Assembly: GCA_016801845.1 (NCBI GenBank)
Contig: CM028928.1
Span: 14,017,827-14,081,826, forward strand
Direction: 5' to 3'
Source of the DNA: Polydactylus sextarius
Taxonomy: Eukaryota > Chordata > Actinopteri > Polynemidae
DNA: 64,000 bases
Shown here: piece by piece, positions 48,742 to 62,200 of the stretch
Numbering within the stretch: position 1 is the stretch's first letter
Layout of the letters: each line of letters begins with the position of its first letter
Notes under the pieces: generated by a model
Told to the model about the DNA's origin: nothing
Databases searched by the model: none
Seen by the model: only the letters and a program-made list of their open reading frames with translations
Position numbers and translations under genes: made by a program

Positions 48742-51700
48742 AATTGAAGTCTACAGAGAATTATTCAGAGCTCCTCACAGCTTCCTCACTCCATCACATG
48801 TACCAACAGTAATGTCACATGCTCCACAGTCATTAGAGGAGCACACAGACATCTTTAGTGTGAATAGTCCTCAGACAGATAACTCGGGCCATATTTTCAG
48901 CTCTATATTGGCTGGAAAGGTTGAAATGATTATTTGATACTTCCTTTCAGGGAGGTTTCATAACTTTGATCCGCTGCACTTTATCTTACCTTAAGCCACC
49001 ATCTGCTGCAACTTCCACCTCATCAGTATTTACACAAATAAAGTATTTCCGTCTGATTACCCATAATTTTTCTATGCCAGCAAGGACAAAGTTCTTTTTT
49101 TCTGCCTTTCTCAGAAAAGCAGCTTGGTCAGCAGTCAAAGAAAATGTGCATCATATAGTCATGTCAAACTGATATTAAGGCCAAACCCCTAAGCATTGGA
49201 GAAAACAATCTACCATGCAGGGGAAAAACTTGTGACCATCAGCTGTTTTAAGTGTGAGTTACTTGAAACAGTGCACTGATTCAAAAAATGCCTCAATAGA
49301 ATTACACCATGCACTGTATACTGCACAGTGCTGTAACAGGCTTTAGACTGAATTGCCTCCTTGTGTCGAGTGTTGCTTTGTTCCAGACACAAAATGACAT
49401 GAAGAAATATGGTCGACTTTAGGCAAAATTCCAGGTTATGCAGGAGACACATTATTTGTGAATATTTATGCCACAGAGTCCTTGGAGTCGAAAGATCCAA
49501 ACATTTTGTTTTGTTTTTATTTCTCTTGGGAGCTGGAAAACAACATTGATAAAAACTTATCTTTGCCTCGCAGAACAACAGGGTATCTGATATTCTCTAA
49601 AAAAGACTATGATATCTGTGATATGGGTTGTTTGGGCGCCTGACTCCTCTATGCTCCCTTGTTCACTTTCCTGTAGCGTATTGATCTTTTTCTGGGATTG
49701 TTTATAGGACTCTGTGCGTCTAAAAGGGGACCTATTGATTTCCTTTTTTGGGGTTCTGCCACACCAGATAACCAAGTCTTTCCCATAAAATTAAACACAT
49801 AATAAAGTAAGTCAATCTAATCACATATAATACATCTTATAATACAACAAAAATAAATTTTTAACAGTGTTGTTTTATTTTCATGACATCTTTTTACAGT
49901 AAACTTTCTAGAAATGAAAATCAGCTAATTCCTGCCCTGGCTCATTTTTATATTGTCAACTGTTTTCATAAAAACACAAAAATCAACAATTACAACAATG
50001 TATTTTTGGTGTATCTCCAGAACATTATTTTTCAACAACTATTTCAACATATCAGTGAATCACACTGTTGGGGCTGCAGGTTAATCCAATTTGTTTCTCA
50101 GATCAGATGTTAAGAACAGACTGTCCACACTTTCATATTTACAAGTGATCAGCTTGCATTTGTGCATCAAGACACCACTAATCTTTCTGTGTAGGTTGCA
50201 CTGACACTTTGTGTCAGTGGTGGCGTGGCGGTAGATTCCTTCCAGCATTGACTCAACAGAAGCCCACCTCACAAAGTGCCAGCAGACATTTATTCCCGCG
50301 TCTGTCCACAGACTGCTGTTCTCAATTTCCTTCATAGCACCAAAACTATTCCGTCTCTCTGCTGGTAGTAGCATGGATTCTGCTCAGTCCATCAATCTGG
50401 ATTTGATGTTGTCATTGTGTGTCGCATTGCAAGTGACTCAGAAGACACTTTGAAATCTGATTTGAGCAGCCAGAGTGTCCAGACTAAGAACCATCTCTTG
50501 AGATCCGATCTGCTGAGCTTCAAATGTGGTTTGGATGCCATTTGAATAAATTGCATGTCATGTGGTTTTTTGCAAAACAGACTTTCTACTATCGATCAAG
50601 ATACAGTCTGCATATGTCAAAAAAGGGATTTGGGCTCTGAACAAGACCTAAATATCATGTTCTTTCACCACCATGAATATGGGCAATGCGCCGACAAACA
50701 CCGCCCTGCTGCTGTAAATATGCACTGGAGCACCATATGTGTACAAAACTGTAACTGAAAATAGTCTGAAACCAACCAGTCTGTGTAACATTTGGTAAAA
50801 CCTAGAGCACTGGGCTATTTTAGGAAACTACTGAGCCTTTTAAAAAATTAAACTATATATTTGTAATGCAATTTTGAAAGATTTTTTTAAAGCTGCTAGA
50901 GGGCGAGCAAAGGCTGAGGTGAGCTGGGTGTGAGCTGGATGGATTTACTTTTACCAGGCAGTGTAGCTCATCTTGTCCTTCATTTATATTGTCATTTCTA
51001 TATCTTTATTACCATTTTCACACAGATTCTGACAAGGTGAGACACAGATTAATGAAATATGGACGCATATAAACACAGAAGCATAGAGCACTGGTAACAA
51101 ATAAACTTGGATCTTCAGATCTGGTACTTTGAAATTCCTCTGTCTGACAAATCCTAAAGTATCTCAGCTGTCAGGAATAATAGGAGTACAAATTTGTACT
51201 GAGGCTGCCCTCTACATCCTCCTGTCTAACTCTGTGCCCCATAAATGTCATTTTTCTGTAAAGTAACACATGGAAAAGGAGGATGAATGTCTAGGCTTTG
51301 TATTCTAATATGAAGATGTCTTTTACAAAACAAGAGTTAGATAAGCTTTTGAATAAAATATAAAACAGCAGCTTTAAATTTCAAGATGACACAAACACTT
51401 ATTGCAAAGGAAAGATCTGCATTTCTAAATTGTGTGTCATATGTATATTGATGTGTCATTGGGACAAATTTAGTGTTAGCAGCCTGTTTTTACTATTACT
51501 GTGATATGTTTACAGAAGCAAGCTGTTAAGTAAACTGCACAAAATACTGAAGCAATGTAAGCTCATTCAGTAGCAATAATGCAGTCAAGGACAGCGGTTA
51601 TTCATCTCAGGCTGATCTCCTGATAGAACATGATGCCAAATGCAGACATCCCCTTGGCTCACTGCATTTTGCGCTATAGGCAAGAGTTTGATGTTTGGTT

Positions 51701-52896
51701 GAGAGGACAGGACAGCAGCAAAGTGGATGCTTGGAGCGCTTCCAGGGATTAAACTCATGAATCTAACAGCAGCCAGTGGTCATCATGACACAAACACTGC
51801 ATGGGTGGTAACGCATGCACAGCGTGGGGTCTTTGGCTTGGAAAAATCACAGAAAGAGCTGAAACCATAAATTGCCTGCAGACTTTCCTTCCATCTTCCT
51901 ATTGCACATTTCATATGCACTATTAGATGCGACTGTTAACTGTCAGTCAATCTTTTTCTTTTAGTGGCACACGTTTTGTGGCTTCTGCCTCAATAAAGAT
52001 GTGTTTTGAAAAGAGAAATGATAAATCAGGCTGTGCGTCTGAGCATTTAAGATCTTTTTTGACACATTTTCAAATATGTAAAACACTCTTTTGTTCACGC
52101 TTGTATGTGAACATGAAATCATATGACAGTGTTCATAAAGTAGTGTGGAGGTGGAGAACAACTAATATCTATTTTTTATTTTACAAATGTTATCTTAAGA
52201 TCACTACTTAATTATCTCAATAACTCAAGAATCTGTACTTTGTTTACTTGTGATTATAATTTCATTATCTCGTCATCACAAGATAACAGTAGACTGCTTT
52301 CACAATATCACAAGTTAATTATGTGACTGATTATGGTTGCAATGTCATATCCCTATTCAACACTGTTAATTCCTGCACTCTGGCTAGACTGTATTTCTCT
52401 TAAAGGTCAACACTGGCTCAAAGGTAGTGACACACACAAACACACATGCATGATTAACTGGGTTTCACGGAGATGATTAAATAAGCCTCAGATTATCTTA
52501 ATTGTAAGTACAATTTGTTCATATTCAAAACAACTTCAAATCATAAAAATAATGTTGAATAGATATGTAGCGCAAAGCAGCAGCAACACCTCATTCTGTG
52601 ACAATATTGAAATGTGCACTGTCTACACTTTTCTTTTCCCTGCTACATGCTTGACAGCCACAAACCGTTGATATGCATTAGCACCTTCAGAAGTTGGTAG
52701 ATATTTGTATCATCTCACTGTTTCCCTTGTAGACTACATATGTGTCATTGTGCGTAGCAGAAGTGTAGCTATGCAACTCTAACAAAGACAAAAAAACATG
52801 TTGAAAACCATGTATTTTAAATGATTTAAATTCACTTCGAAATCAAAATATGTTTCTGAAATTTAACCTGCATCCCAAAGGGTCATGTGTTTCACA
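48742..52896. other. Non-genic stretch
   Basis: No gene is recognised. An inverted pair ACTTGTGAT (52246) and ATCACAAGT (52307) suggests a worn palindromic element at about 52206-52325, but the ends are not clear. Confidence 0.55.
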
Positions 52897-53250
52897 ACAA
52901 AATGCTGTCTGTAACTTTTGCTACTGCAGCACAGGCACTGTTAGTAACAGCTGTTTACCTGCCAGTCAAACAGAAACAGTGAAATCTCTCAATTCCTGTT
53001 TTGCTTCTATTGCGTTCACTTCTTTGCATCTACTGAAGTTAGCAAGCTAGCCAGCTGGCCCCCGGCCCAGTTAGCCCATTTATTATTTTCTGAAACCCAG
53101 TCACTGTAGCATTTGCTCTAAGTAATTCTGGTCAGAGTTCTCATAATAAACTCTCGACGTATAAATGCCAACGATGACCGAAGCCTATGGCGAAGTGACC
53201 ATCACTGCCTTGCTCCCAGCAAGAAACCACATTTGACAGCAGAGTACCTT
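52897..53250 (+). mobile_element. Decayed short interspersed element, family copy 3 of 3
   Basis: This is the longest of the three related copies. Its left part matches 43972-44170 (AACAGCTGTTTAC, CTACTGAAGTTAGCAAGCTA). Its right part matches 1740-1822 (GAAGC..TGGCGAAGTGACCATCA against GAAGC..TGGCAAGTAACCATCA, then AAGAAACCACA and a CAGAG block). It is non-coding. The borders are approximate. Confidence 0.5.
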
Positions 53251-54807
53251 AAACCAAACATCAAAACAGGGAGTTTGGTCTGGCCTGTGGGACTCTAAAT
53301 TTTGTGTTTGATGGCAAAAGCTGGTGTTCTTCAAATAAAATATGAGAGGTGTGATGTAATATTACCAGCCAGAGGCAACATTCTTTTAGTATATGCAGTC
53401 TGAAAACTTGACTCAAGTGCTTCTCCAACAATCCTTGAACAGATACAGTACATAGCAGTCCAGTCAGTCTAGTTTTAAGCTGTGAAGACAGACAACTGTG
53501 AAATGTGCTTTCAGAGCTCACTTTACTGCTCTGAATATGTATTAATTAAAGAAGGATTAACATTTTTCTGAAAACTCTCGACATGGCAAAAAACAGTATA
53601 GCAGTATGTAGTCAAGTCAGTTTTATTCAGAGCACTTTTGACTTATTGTATTTAAACTTTAGTGAACGTTAGCTTCCTCCTCGCGTGGAGGTCAGTCTTC
53701 TACTAACATTAACATTGTACAATCATGTCCACAAGAGAACGTACTGATTTCTCACCATAATTTGTTACAGTATCAGTAACAGCATGTAAGCGTTCGAGTT
53801 TATTACACATACAAAAAATATAACAGATCACACTGAGTAATCCGGTGAAGGCAGGACGCTGGATAAAGCATTTATGAGCTGCATTAGTTTGATTACTTTA
53901 AAACCCCACAGTTTACAGGCTTGGACAGTAATCAGATTTCTGTCCAATCGTCCCCGAAGAGGAATCTGACAATATTAGAAGCCTTAAACATGAAGAGACA
54001 GGTTACATTTTCACTTGCAAAACACAACCTTAGCACCCAGCTTATAAGACACTTAGTTTTTATGGATATTTAGCCAGTATACTTGTAAGTAAATAGCAGA
54101 ATAACAAATGGTTTTTCATAAGCAGTCTTGAAACAATTTGGTTGACTCATATTCTAGTCTATGAGACTGCATTCATTTGATGCACATTCCCCTACTGCTA
54201 ATAGTAACAATGAATCTTGTGATGATTAACATTTGTTGAATTCAGGAGCAGAAACAACAGGATGTATTAGTTGCAGTAGCACAATAGAGCAGTGCAGTGC
54301 AGTGTCAGTCTGGTCTCAGTAGAGAAAAGCATTGTAACAATGTTATTTATTCAGTTCGCAGAGATGATTGTCATTTAGTTGAAGTTCATTTGAACCAGGC
54401 TGCAAGACTTTGTTGGATGCACAAAAGGGAAAGAAAGACAAGACAAAGCATGACATATAAGGAAAAAGAGTTTAGAACCTGGTGAGAAAATTGGCCAACA
54501 TAAATAAACCAGAAACAGCAGCAAGCTGGAGCAGGTTGTAGAAGTATAATGGTAGTATTAAACACATGCTAATTTGTCGTAGCAATGATAGCTGCTGCTG
54601 CATTTATCCATTTACTCCATACAGAGCTGCCTGAATTTAATTAGCCATTGTAATCATACATGATCTATAGTTTAGCCTGCACGGGTTTTTATAGGAGGCA
54701 GCGAGTCTGACTGGGGGCTTTTACAAAAATAACCACGTATTGATTGATTCAAACCCACACTCAACCTCTGACTTTGCAACTATTAATCAGGGATTATGCA
54801 AATGTTC
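53251..54807. other. Non-genic stretch
   Basis: No gene is recognised, and there are only short accidental open frames. Confidence 0.6.
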
Positions 54808-54835
54808 AAAAAAAAAAAAAAAAAAAAAAAAAAAA
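54808..54835. repeat. Poly(A) run
   Basis: This is an uninterrupted run of 28 A. Confidence 0.95.
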
Positions 54836-55019
54836 CACGTGAATAAAAACATTTAGCTTTTATTGTTAAACTTAAAATCGGCTGGTAGTTTTAATTGCAG
54901 CTCTAATCTCCTATTCTTCCCTCCTTCTTTTGTTTTTGTGGATCGAGTTTTTTTCTTTTATCTTTTCCTATTTTTTATTTATTTATTTTTAAACCACCCC
55001 TTCTCCTTTTTTGCCGTGT
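54836..55019. other. T-rich stretch upstream of the CpG cluster
   Basis: This is T-rich sequence (54925-54990 especially) with no gene. It leads into the CpG-rich promoter candidate. Confidence 0.5.
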
Positions 55020-55420
55020 TCTGCTGGGGACTTGTGAATGGCAGCCAATGGGAGGGTTGAGTCCCCTCAGCCTCCTCTCAGCCTCCCTGACATCCACAGC
55101 GAGAAGTGATGCAGCGCGACTGAGACGCGCAGCTGAGGTGGAACAACGGGCAACAAAATCTGCAGTGAACGGATACACTTGGCTCGTGCGCCTTCACAAC
55201 CCCGGGAAAAAAAAATCATCCCTTGATTAAACTTCATTATCAGGTGAGCGGAGCTTTTCTTCTTTTCTTTTTTTTGGTCGCTTTGTAACTTCTCTACGCT
55301 GTGGAAACCGTCTCATTTGTGGCACATTTTCTGCTCGCCGCTCGAACGCAAACCACTTAGTTCTCCTGCAGCCTTTGTGTCCTTGTCCGAGCCGGCTTAT
55401 TCTTATTCTGGGGTGTTCAT
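55020..55420 (+). promoter_or_regulatory. CpG-rich promoter candidate
   Basis: CpG dinucleotides cluster here, about ten within 55098-55206 and more to 55400, against a CpG-poor background. CCAAT lies at 55045-55049 in GCAGCCAATGGGAGG, a classical position for a promoter starting 50-100 nt downstream. No TATA box is evident, which fits a CpG-island promoter. Orientation is inferred from the CCAAT box and the splice donor that follows. Confidence 0.5.
55085..55243 (+). other. Candidate untranslated first exon
   Basis: The segment ends in CATTATCAG|GTGAGCGG, a strong 5' splice site at 55243/55244 inside the CpG cluster. Its only ATG (55108) opens a five-codon frame ending in TGA, so the exon looks noncoding and the start codon would be in a later exon. 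The 5' end is a guess from the CCAAT position. I do not recognise the gene. Long-intron neuronal genes often have such first exons, but that is inference only. Confidence 0.45.
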
Positions 55421-55736
55421 ACACTATAATGACTGATCTAAAACAGTTGTGTGGCTTATATAAGGGCTTGTATATGGGTTATTGTAATAAAATCGCTTGT
55501 GGAGCAAAAATGCGTGTCTGTTTTGGACTCATTAGTGGAATAACTTCGGGCTTATGAATTGGAAATGAGTTTGAAATGAAAGTTATTTATGTTTCTCATT
55601 CGCAGCAGATTCAGGTCAGTCGCTGGGCAGCTGGTGCATTAACTTTTGTATTTTGTTGTTTGTGTGTCTGTGCGCAATTGTCATTCATTTGTCGGAGGAG
55701 CGACGAGTACAGAGGGAAAGAGAGGGAGGGAGAGCG

Positions 55737-55776
<40 letters not shown>

Positions 55777-55999
55777 GTACTGTACGACGCAGTAGGTTTG
55801 TCCCGCGCAAAGGTGATGAGAGCACACAGGCCTGGGATCTAAAGACAAAAAAAGAGAAATAATAATAATCAAAAACACAAACCGCGTGCCTTTTACCTTA
55901 TTTTCTCACATTTGAAACTCCAGGCCTTTCCAACGCTTGCCCTCACCCCTTCCTTCTCATTTCTCCCCCCTTTCTCTTCCACCGATGATCTTGCTGCAG
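55244..55999 (+). other. Putative first intron, with simple repeats
   Basis: No coding sequence is recognised. It contains the GA/GATA repeat at 55711-55777 and ends in a long C/T tract (55925-55980) that could serve as a 3' splice tract for the mini-exon candidate at 56000. Confidence 0.35.
55711..55777 (+). repeat. (GATA)n(GA)n compound microsatellite
   Basis: A purine-rich run includes five GATA units and a GA run of about 20 nt. Confidence 0.9.
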
Positions 56000-56034
56000 C
56001 CAGTGGCAAATCCACGGGATGCGAATCGATGCAG
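56000..56034 (+). other. Candidate 35-nt second noncoding exon
   Basis: A strong pyrimidine tract and TTGCTGCAG precede it, and GCAG|GTGGGA follows. It would fit as an alternative 5' untranslated exon of the transcript starting near 55.1 kb. It is too short to judge by content. Chance is quite possible. Confidence 0.2.
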
Positions 56035-56188
56035 GTGGGACAGTGTGCTCTGATAAAAGCGGATGGCCGTCTATCTGTGGCTGCCTGCAGTCGCACAGTG
56101 ATGCTCTGCTGCCTTTTTATTTTTTGTACTTGCTGTTAGAGATCAGCTTATAAGGGGTCTGGTTTTTCTTTTTCTTCTTGTAGGAGAA

Positions 56189-56209
56189 GGGGGTGGGGGT
56201 GGGTGGAGG
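56189..56209 (+). other. G-rich tract
   Basis: G runs of 5, 5 and 3 separated by single T are followed by GG pairs. A quadruplex is possible if a two-layer stack is allowed. Confidence 0.45.
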
Positions 56210-59200
56210 TAGCACTCCCGGAGTTGACTCAAGTTTTCTCAAACAGCATGTCCTCCAGCAGTTATTGACAACAAGATGATATCAGTGATGTGGCTGTGAA
56301 TATTTAATGGGCTTGCTGAATAATGCAGGCAGGGCTATAAAAGAATTAACTTGGCTTCTTTGCTCAAAAGTTGCAAGTATTGACAGAGTGAATAGGAGAG
56401 GTGCAGTGACTCTAACAGGCCTGTGCAATTCTTAAAATTGTATTTAGTGCTTTGGGAAGTTTTACTGTTCCTTCCTGTTGCCTGCAGATTGCTCCATGTT
56501 AGTTACTGTGCTGGCTCATTTTAAGCCTGAGGTAATATGCCTGAAGGCGTCCAAGAAGTTGTTTGGGGGAGTGAGGGGAGTCAAACTATCCGGGGAATAT
56601 TCCGCAATAATCACTCTTTTCACATACTTTTTAAATTACAAGCAAGGAAAGATTGGGCAATGATGTAGGTTCTTAGGAAGAAGTGTTGCATTTGTAAAGC
56701 TTAGTTTAACTTCTCTACTTCGTCTCTTTTTTCTGTTTTTATTGGAACATCTTTCAGCTTGTTTTTCTATGATAGAGAGCAGCTTGGTGAAAGGAGATCG
56801 TCTGAACCAGAACAGGTTTTTGTGGTCCAGGTTTTTCATGCGCTGGTTTGAAGTTCAGAGATGAAAGGGACAGTGTAGAATCTGTGACTGATCAAAGTCA
56901 TACAGAAAACACGGAAGGTACTGAATATTTAAAGGCTCTGCAAATAGAGTTCCTGTGTGTGTATGTTGTGTATGTGTGTGCATGTGCATGTATGTGAGGA
57001 ACATACATAACACATACATAACACAAAGTCTATAGGTGTTTATGTTCTGTGGCGCGTGCATGCTTTGTATTAAGATGTTAAAAGTAATGTTGCAGAACTG
57101 ATTTGACAGGCAGGCAAATAGACACATTGGAGCCATCTGCATTTCCTTTTTTTTTTTTTTTTTTTTTTACAAAAGACAGTTCCGCACATTTCATCTTTCT
57201 CTTCCCTCATATATCTTCAGTCCGCGGGTCATGTGCAGCAGCTTAGGGGATATTCCAAAAAGCTTAAAAAGCTCTGCCTGTCCCTATGAGCGGTGACATC
57301 ACAAGATGGTGGGTTTACCCGTCGGCCAGATGATGATGACCGGTGACCCGAGTTGATTACATTATTTGTGCTCCAGATGGGCAGCATCATTTTGATATGT
57401 CCTGCTCGTAATATTGAATGTTTCGAGTCCTCTGCATGGCGGCATCTGGAGCTAATAAAATCCTGTCCCAGTGGCCACTGTCTGTGCTAAAGCACGCTCT
57501 TTTCCCCTATGGGAATGTCCGTGGCCTTCTTTCCTCTCCTCTGTACATCGGGATACTTGCGTACATTTGTCGAGCTTGCGTGCATGACAAGTGACTCTAA
57601 TGTGTGTGGTGGCTGTGCTTTGCTGACGAATGTTTGAAGTCAGTGGCAGAGAGCATCCCTGGGCATCAGGGTCCACTAGATGCACCTTGATTGTTTGAGT
57701 GCATTAGTCACGGTCTGTGTGATGTGGTAATAAATCATGACGTTGTTTGTACTGCAAGTGCACGGGGATTCCTCCTAAGATTTTCTTGTGCCAAATATTT
57801 ATCTGGAGAAGCTACTTTCAGTGCCAGCCAACTGGGCCTCTCTTTTTTTCTTTCCTTCTCTTTTCCTCTCCTTTTCTTTCTTTTCCAGAACAATGCCCCC
57901 TTGTGTACTGGACACACTTCATGTCGAATGACAAATTTGACTTTTCTCCCTCCTTGCTGTGACGTTTTCCTTTTTTTGTCTTCTTAATTTCTTGAGTCTT
58001 CTTGTGACCACTTGAGCAAATTTCCTGAAGGCACAATGGTAAATTCCTAACTGCTCCTTTGCTAATGAGACACATTCCCTACAGAGACGCCTATTTACGG
58101 AGCAGTGAGGATGGCGACTGCACAGAAACCAAAAGAAGGCACAAAGATGTGTTTCTCACCCATTGCCGCTGCACATAGACAAAAGCTGCAACTGTGTGTT
58201 TCTAGTTAAATCTACCATAGGCAGGGGCTGCTGTCACCTTCCTTCTGAAGGTCAACCTGAGCCCCAGATTGAATTTGCTCCGACTAAAAAAGACATTTGA
58301 ATTAGACGAGATACAGTTAGGCCATGGTGTGGCTGTTTCTCGACAGGTTTCTGCAAAAGGGATTTGAGAGCTGGATGGTGGCCAAAAGAGTAGCACGTCA
58401 CCGCAGAGTCGGTCGAAATCCCCTCCAAAAAGGCCTATTTTGCTCGCTGTGTGCTGAGAACATAAATACACATGGATCAGACAATTTACACCTCACTTAA
58501 CAATGGGTAATTATCTCTCACTGCTTTGTGCAGGAGAACACCAATTACACAGAAATATACTCATAAATCTATTTTCAAAGCAGTTAAGCAGATAGTGTGT
58601 GTGTTGTGTTGTATGTACAGTGCTGAATGAAGGCGATAGTATACAGTGTGTGGATTAAGAGCTGGTGATAGGAGGAGAGTCCAGCTTTATACAATACAGG
58701 ACACAAGGGCGAATGTTACTATGAAATCACTTTCATAGATTCAGATTCATGTCTTTGGGGTGGGAAACAGAGTAAATTGCTGCCAGTGTTGAATAATGCA
58801 GTCTGCCAACAGTCTTTTTTCCCTTCTTCTTCCTCCTCAAACTGTGGCTTGGCTGCACGGCTTTTCTAATTATGAAGTGGCTGGGATATGGTTTCAAAAC
58901 TCCGATACTGTAGTGGTGATGGTGAGCAGAAGCTGGCTGAATAGTAGTCTAACTGAATTACCAACAAAGCCTGACAGACTTGTGGAGTTTAGTACAACAT
59001 ATTTCTGAAAGTAACTTACCCATCTACCTATTCAGTCATAAAATGTAGATGCAGACGTGGGCTAACACACTTTTTTTTTTTTTTTTTTTTTGAAGTAGGC
59101 ACGCACAAATACACTTGGGCACAAATGCAAGCAAACAAACATAGTACAAAGAGAGAAGGTGTACAGTTCTCCACACTCTTCTCAGCACAATTTAACAAGA

Positions 59201-62200
59201 TATATTAGTCACCCAGGAGGCAGCAGAAAGCCAAGCATCCACAGTTTGCAGCAGACTGCAGTCTGACAGTAGGAGATAGTGATTTACAACAAAGCCCTGT
59301 AGACCATGGCACAATTTTAGAGTTGCGGAAATGACACTGGTAAAGCAGGGGCGTGAGAGTCTATCCACCAGCTACGTCTCATTTCTTACACCATTTGCCC
59401 TGGGTGGAGGAAAGGTGAAGAAGGAGGGTGCAGATGACAAAACCAGTATTGTCGCCACTACAGAATGCCCAGTTCAGCCTGGGAGTTGTTGGAAGTCATC
59501 AAAAATATCAGCAAAAAGAAGGAAGGAAGTCCCTGTCAAGGGCGAGGAACATTGCATCTTCCTTAAATTTTAGGTGAAATCGATTTTTTGACCCTGCAAC
59601 CGCACCGTTAGGCTTTGGATTGGAATTAAATCTCTAAATCCAATATGTGGAATACTTCTAATAGTCAAAAATCACAGAAGTAGATCACTATCAAAATCTA
59701 ATCAGCTGTTCCTTGGCTCGAGGCTGATCTCTCCACCAAATGTAGTGAATTTGTTCCTGAGTTTCTCAGACACCCTGCTGACAAGAGGGGGACAACACAG
59801 TTTCCCTGGCTGAGTTAAAAATATTTATTGATTTACATCAAATTTACATTAAAATGACAAATCTTTATTCATCAAAACTTTTTTAGGAGATTTTTTTTGG
59901 CCAAATTACATTCTGAAAACATTTTGCTTGTATGTATAAAAGTATAAAACTACTACTAAAAAAAACCCCACAAAACATAAATTCATCATAGTGATGAAAA
60001 AACATTTCATCATAAATGAAATTTACTTTTCTCAGTTCATGTTGACTTTCAAAGTTTGTCTAGATTTCCTCTTCATACCCAAACATGTTATTGAAATGTT
60101 TTTCTACTACTGGTCAACTGCTACTATGCTACTGTGCATTGTCCTACAGCCAAAAAAAACTACAGGAGGTGATGTCTTGTATGATATGTGTGTATCAGCC
60201 CTGCCCTCAGGTAGCTGGTGAGGCAGGAAGTGTGAGTGAGTGCAGCAGACAGATTGTGTCCGCAGGTCCTGCCTTTCCCCTCTAGTTGGATTCCTGTCTG
60301 TGCAAAGCCCAGAGGCTTAACTCTGGCTGCATTAAGTGGACTGAGGAACGCTAAACACTGTCTGGGGGAAGGCTGCTGAACATGACAGCCAGTTAATAAG
60401 TGTATGGAAGACGAACAAGTGCATGAAGGAGTTGAAGGAGTGGGTGGGGGGGGTGCAATATTGTCTGTCTGACTTTTGAGACTTTTGTGAAAGCATAGGG
60501 AAGGAGAATGGTGGATTGGTCTGGATGTGGGGGGATAATATTGACTGTCGGATGACAGAGGGTAATAGGAGATCAGAGAGTCCAGCCACAGGACAAGGAG
60601 CATTAGCGCCTGACTGGAGTATAATGAAGACAGAAGGCAGTGAAGGGAAAGGGTCTGCTGGTGGATAAAAGAAGAGAGACTTTGAAAGACTGTTACCCTT
60701 GTTCCAAGTAGAGAGAGGTATGACTAGAGAAGGCGATAATGACGCTTACTTTACTCCTGCGAGGCAACCGCAGTGAGAGCTGTCAGCGTCAGGCAACACT
60801 GGCTGGTGGGACGCTGTTGAGATGCCGCTTGGCATGTTAACCCCCCCAGACACCACTGACAGTATGTGATAGATTGCTGGTGTGTAATTACATGTGTGTT
60901 TGTTTGCGAGTGTGGGGAGATGGTGACAGTGAGGCCATTTGGTGCGTGCATGTGCATACCGAGGTGTGTCTTTGTGTGACTTTTAATGTGTCAATTTTTC
61001 TTGGCAGCGGTGAAAGCAGAGTGATGTGATTTTCCCCTCTAACAGCCTCCAGGAGTAATGATCCAGGTTATTGCAGATGACGTATAACACCTCAACCCAG
61101 CGGGCACTGGCGCTGCAAAAACCTGTCCTTATAGGTTAGACTTCAGGGAGACTGTTGTCCTGGTGGCATCGCTGTGCACACAATTCCTCTGTTTCCCAAG
61201 CCTGTCACCTTCAGATGGGCCCCTCCTTCTGTGGATAATGGGCTCCTGTCTATGTAGTGAATGATATCTGGACTCTATTGTGTGCCCATTTCTTCCGCTG
61301 CACCATTGTCCTGCAGAATGCCTTTGTGAGTTTTTCTTTTCATTTTTTTCGTAAGGGTACAATGTAGAAAGCTGTATTCTGAGGTGCTGTAAATGAACAG
61401 GCAAACACATCAGCAAAGGTCCTATTTACTTTCCATCCCTGGAGTGAAAAAGAGAGGTTTCTGCCATTGTTCTGCTACCTCTCAAAACATTTGGATGGTT
61501 CATTGTGAACGAAAGAAATAGAAAGACCCTAGCATAAACTACCTGCCGAATCAAAGCGTGCATACCATTCAGGGACCAAATATTCCTGAGGGACAAACAA
61601 AATACAAGCTTTTCCGCAGCAATATGGGACATGCAGTAATAGTAGCAAACCACCATATTGTGCTGAATAATACTCAGGGTGTCTCTGAGGCAGTAGGGGA
61701 AACCTTTCCCCTTTTTGAAAAGGTCATACTTTGAGACCCCCAACAGCTGAACACTGTGCTTTGACATGAATAACTGACAACGGATGTGTACAGGTCTCAA
61801 AGGCCGCCAATTACTGTTTGACGTCGCTGTCTGTCAAAGACAAATGGGGCAGGACCTGCCAGAGGACCTTCAAGTTGCTTGAGCAGGCAGACTTAGAATT
61901 CACTCCTGTGCTAGAGGAGCTGTAAGTGTTTTGTAATAATTGAGTTTGATCTAATGAAGGCAATGCCAAACTTGGGTTATTGTTTGCCTGAAGACAGTAG
62001 TTGTTGGGGAAAAATGCCAGGGGAGTTTCTTTGAAATGGAAAAATAGCATTAAACATTCCATTTGTATTAATTATACTGTACCTCTCATTATCATTGGTG
62101 CTCTTAGCAGCTGCAGCAGTGCTGCTGGTGGTATTCGGTTTAAAGCAGCACTCCAAGCAATTATATTAAAGGCAACCATCCATGCCTGAGGCACACTGAA

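Noticed and set aside
60160..60603. 147-codon open frame on the minus strand
   Set aside because: It is rich in Ser, Pro, His and Thr and reads the complement of G-rich low-complexity sequence. It overlaps another frame of similar length (60332-60589) and has no domain.
61426..61800. 124-codon minus-strand open frame
   Set aside because: It shows no motif, no flanking splice signals worth noting and no repeat relationship.
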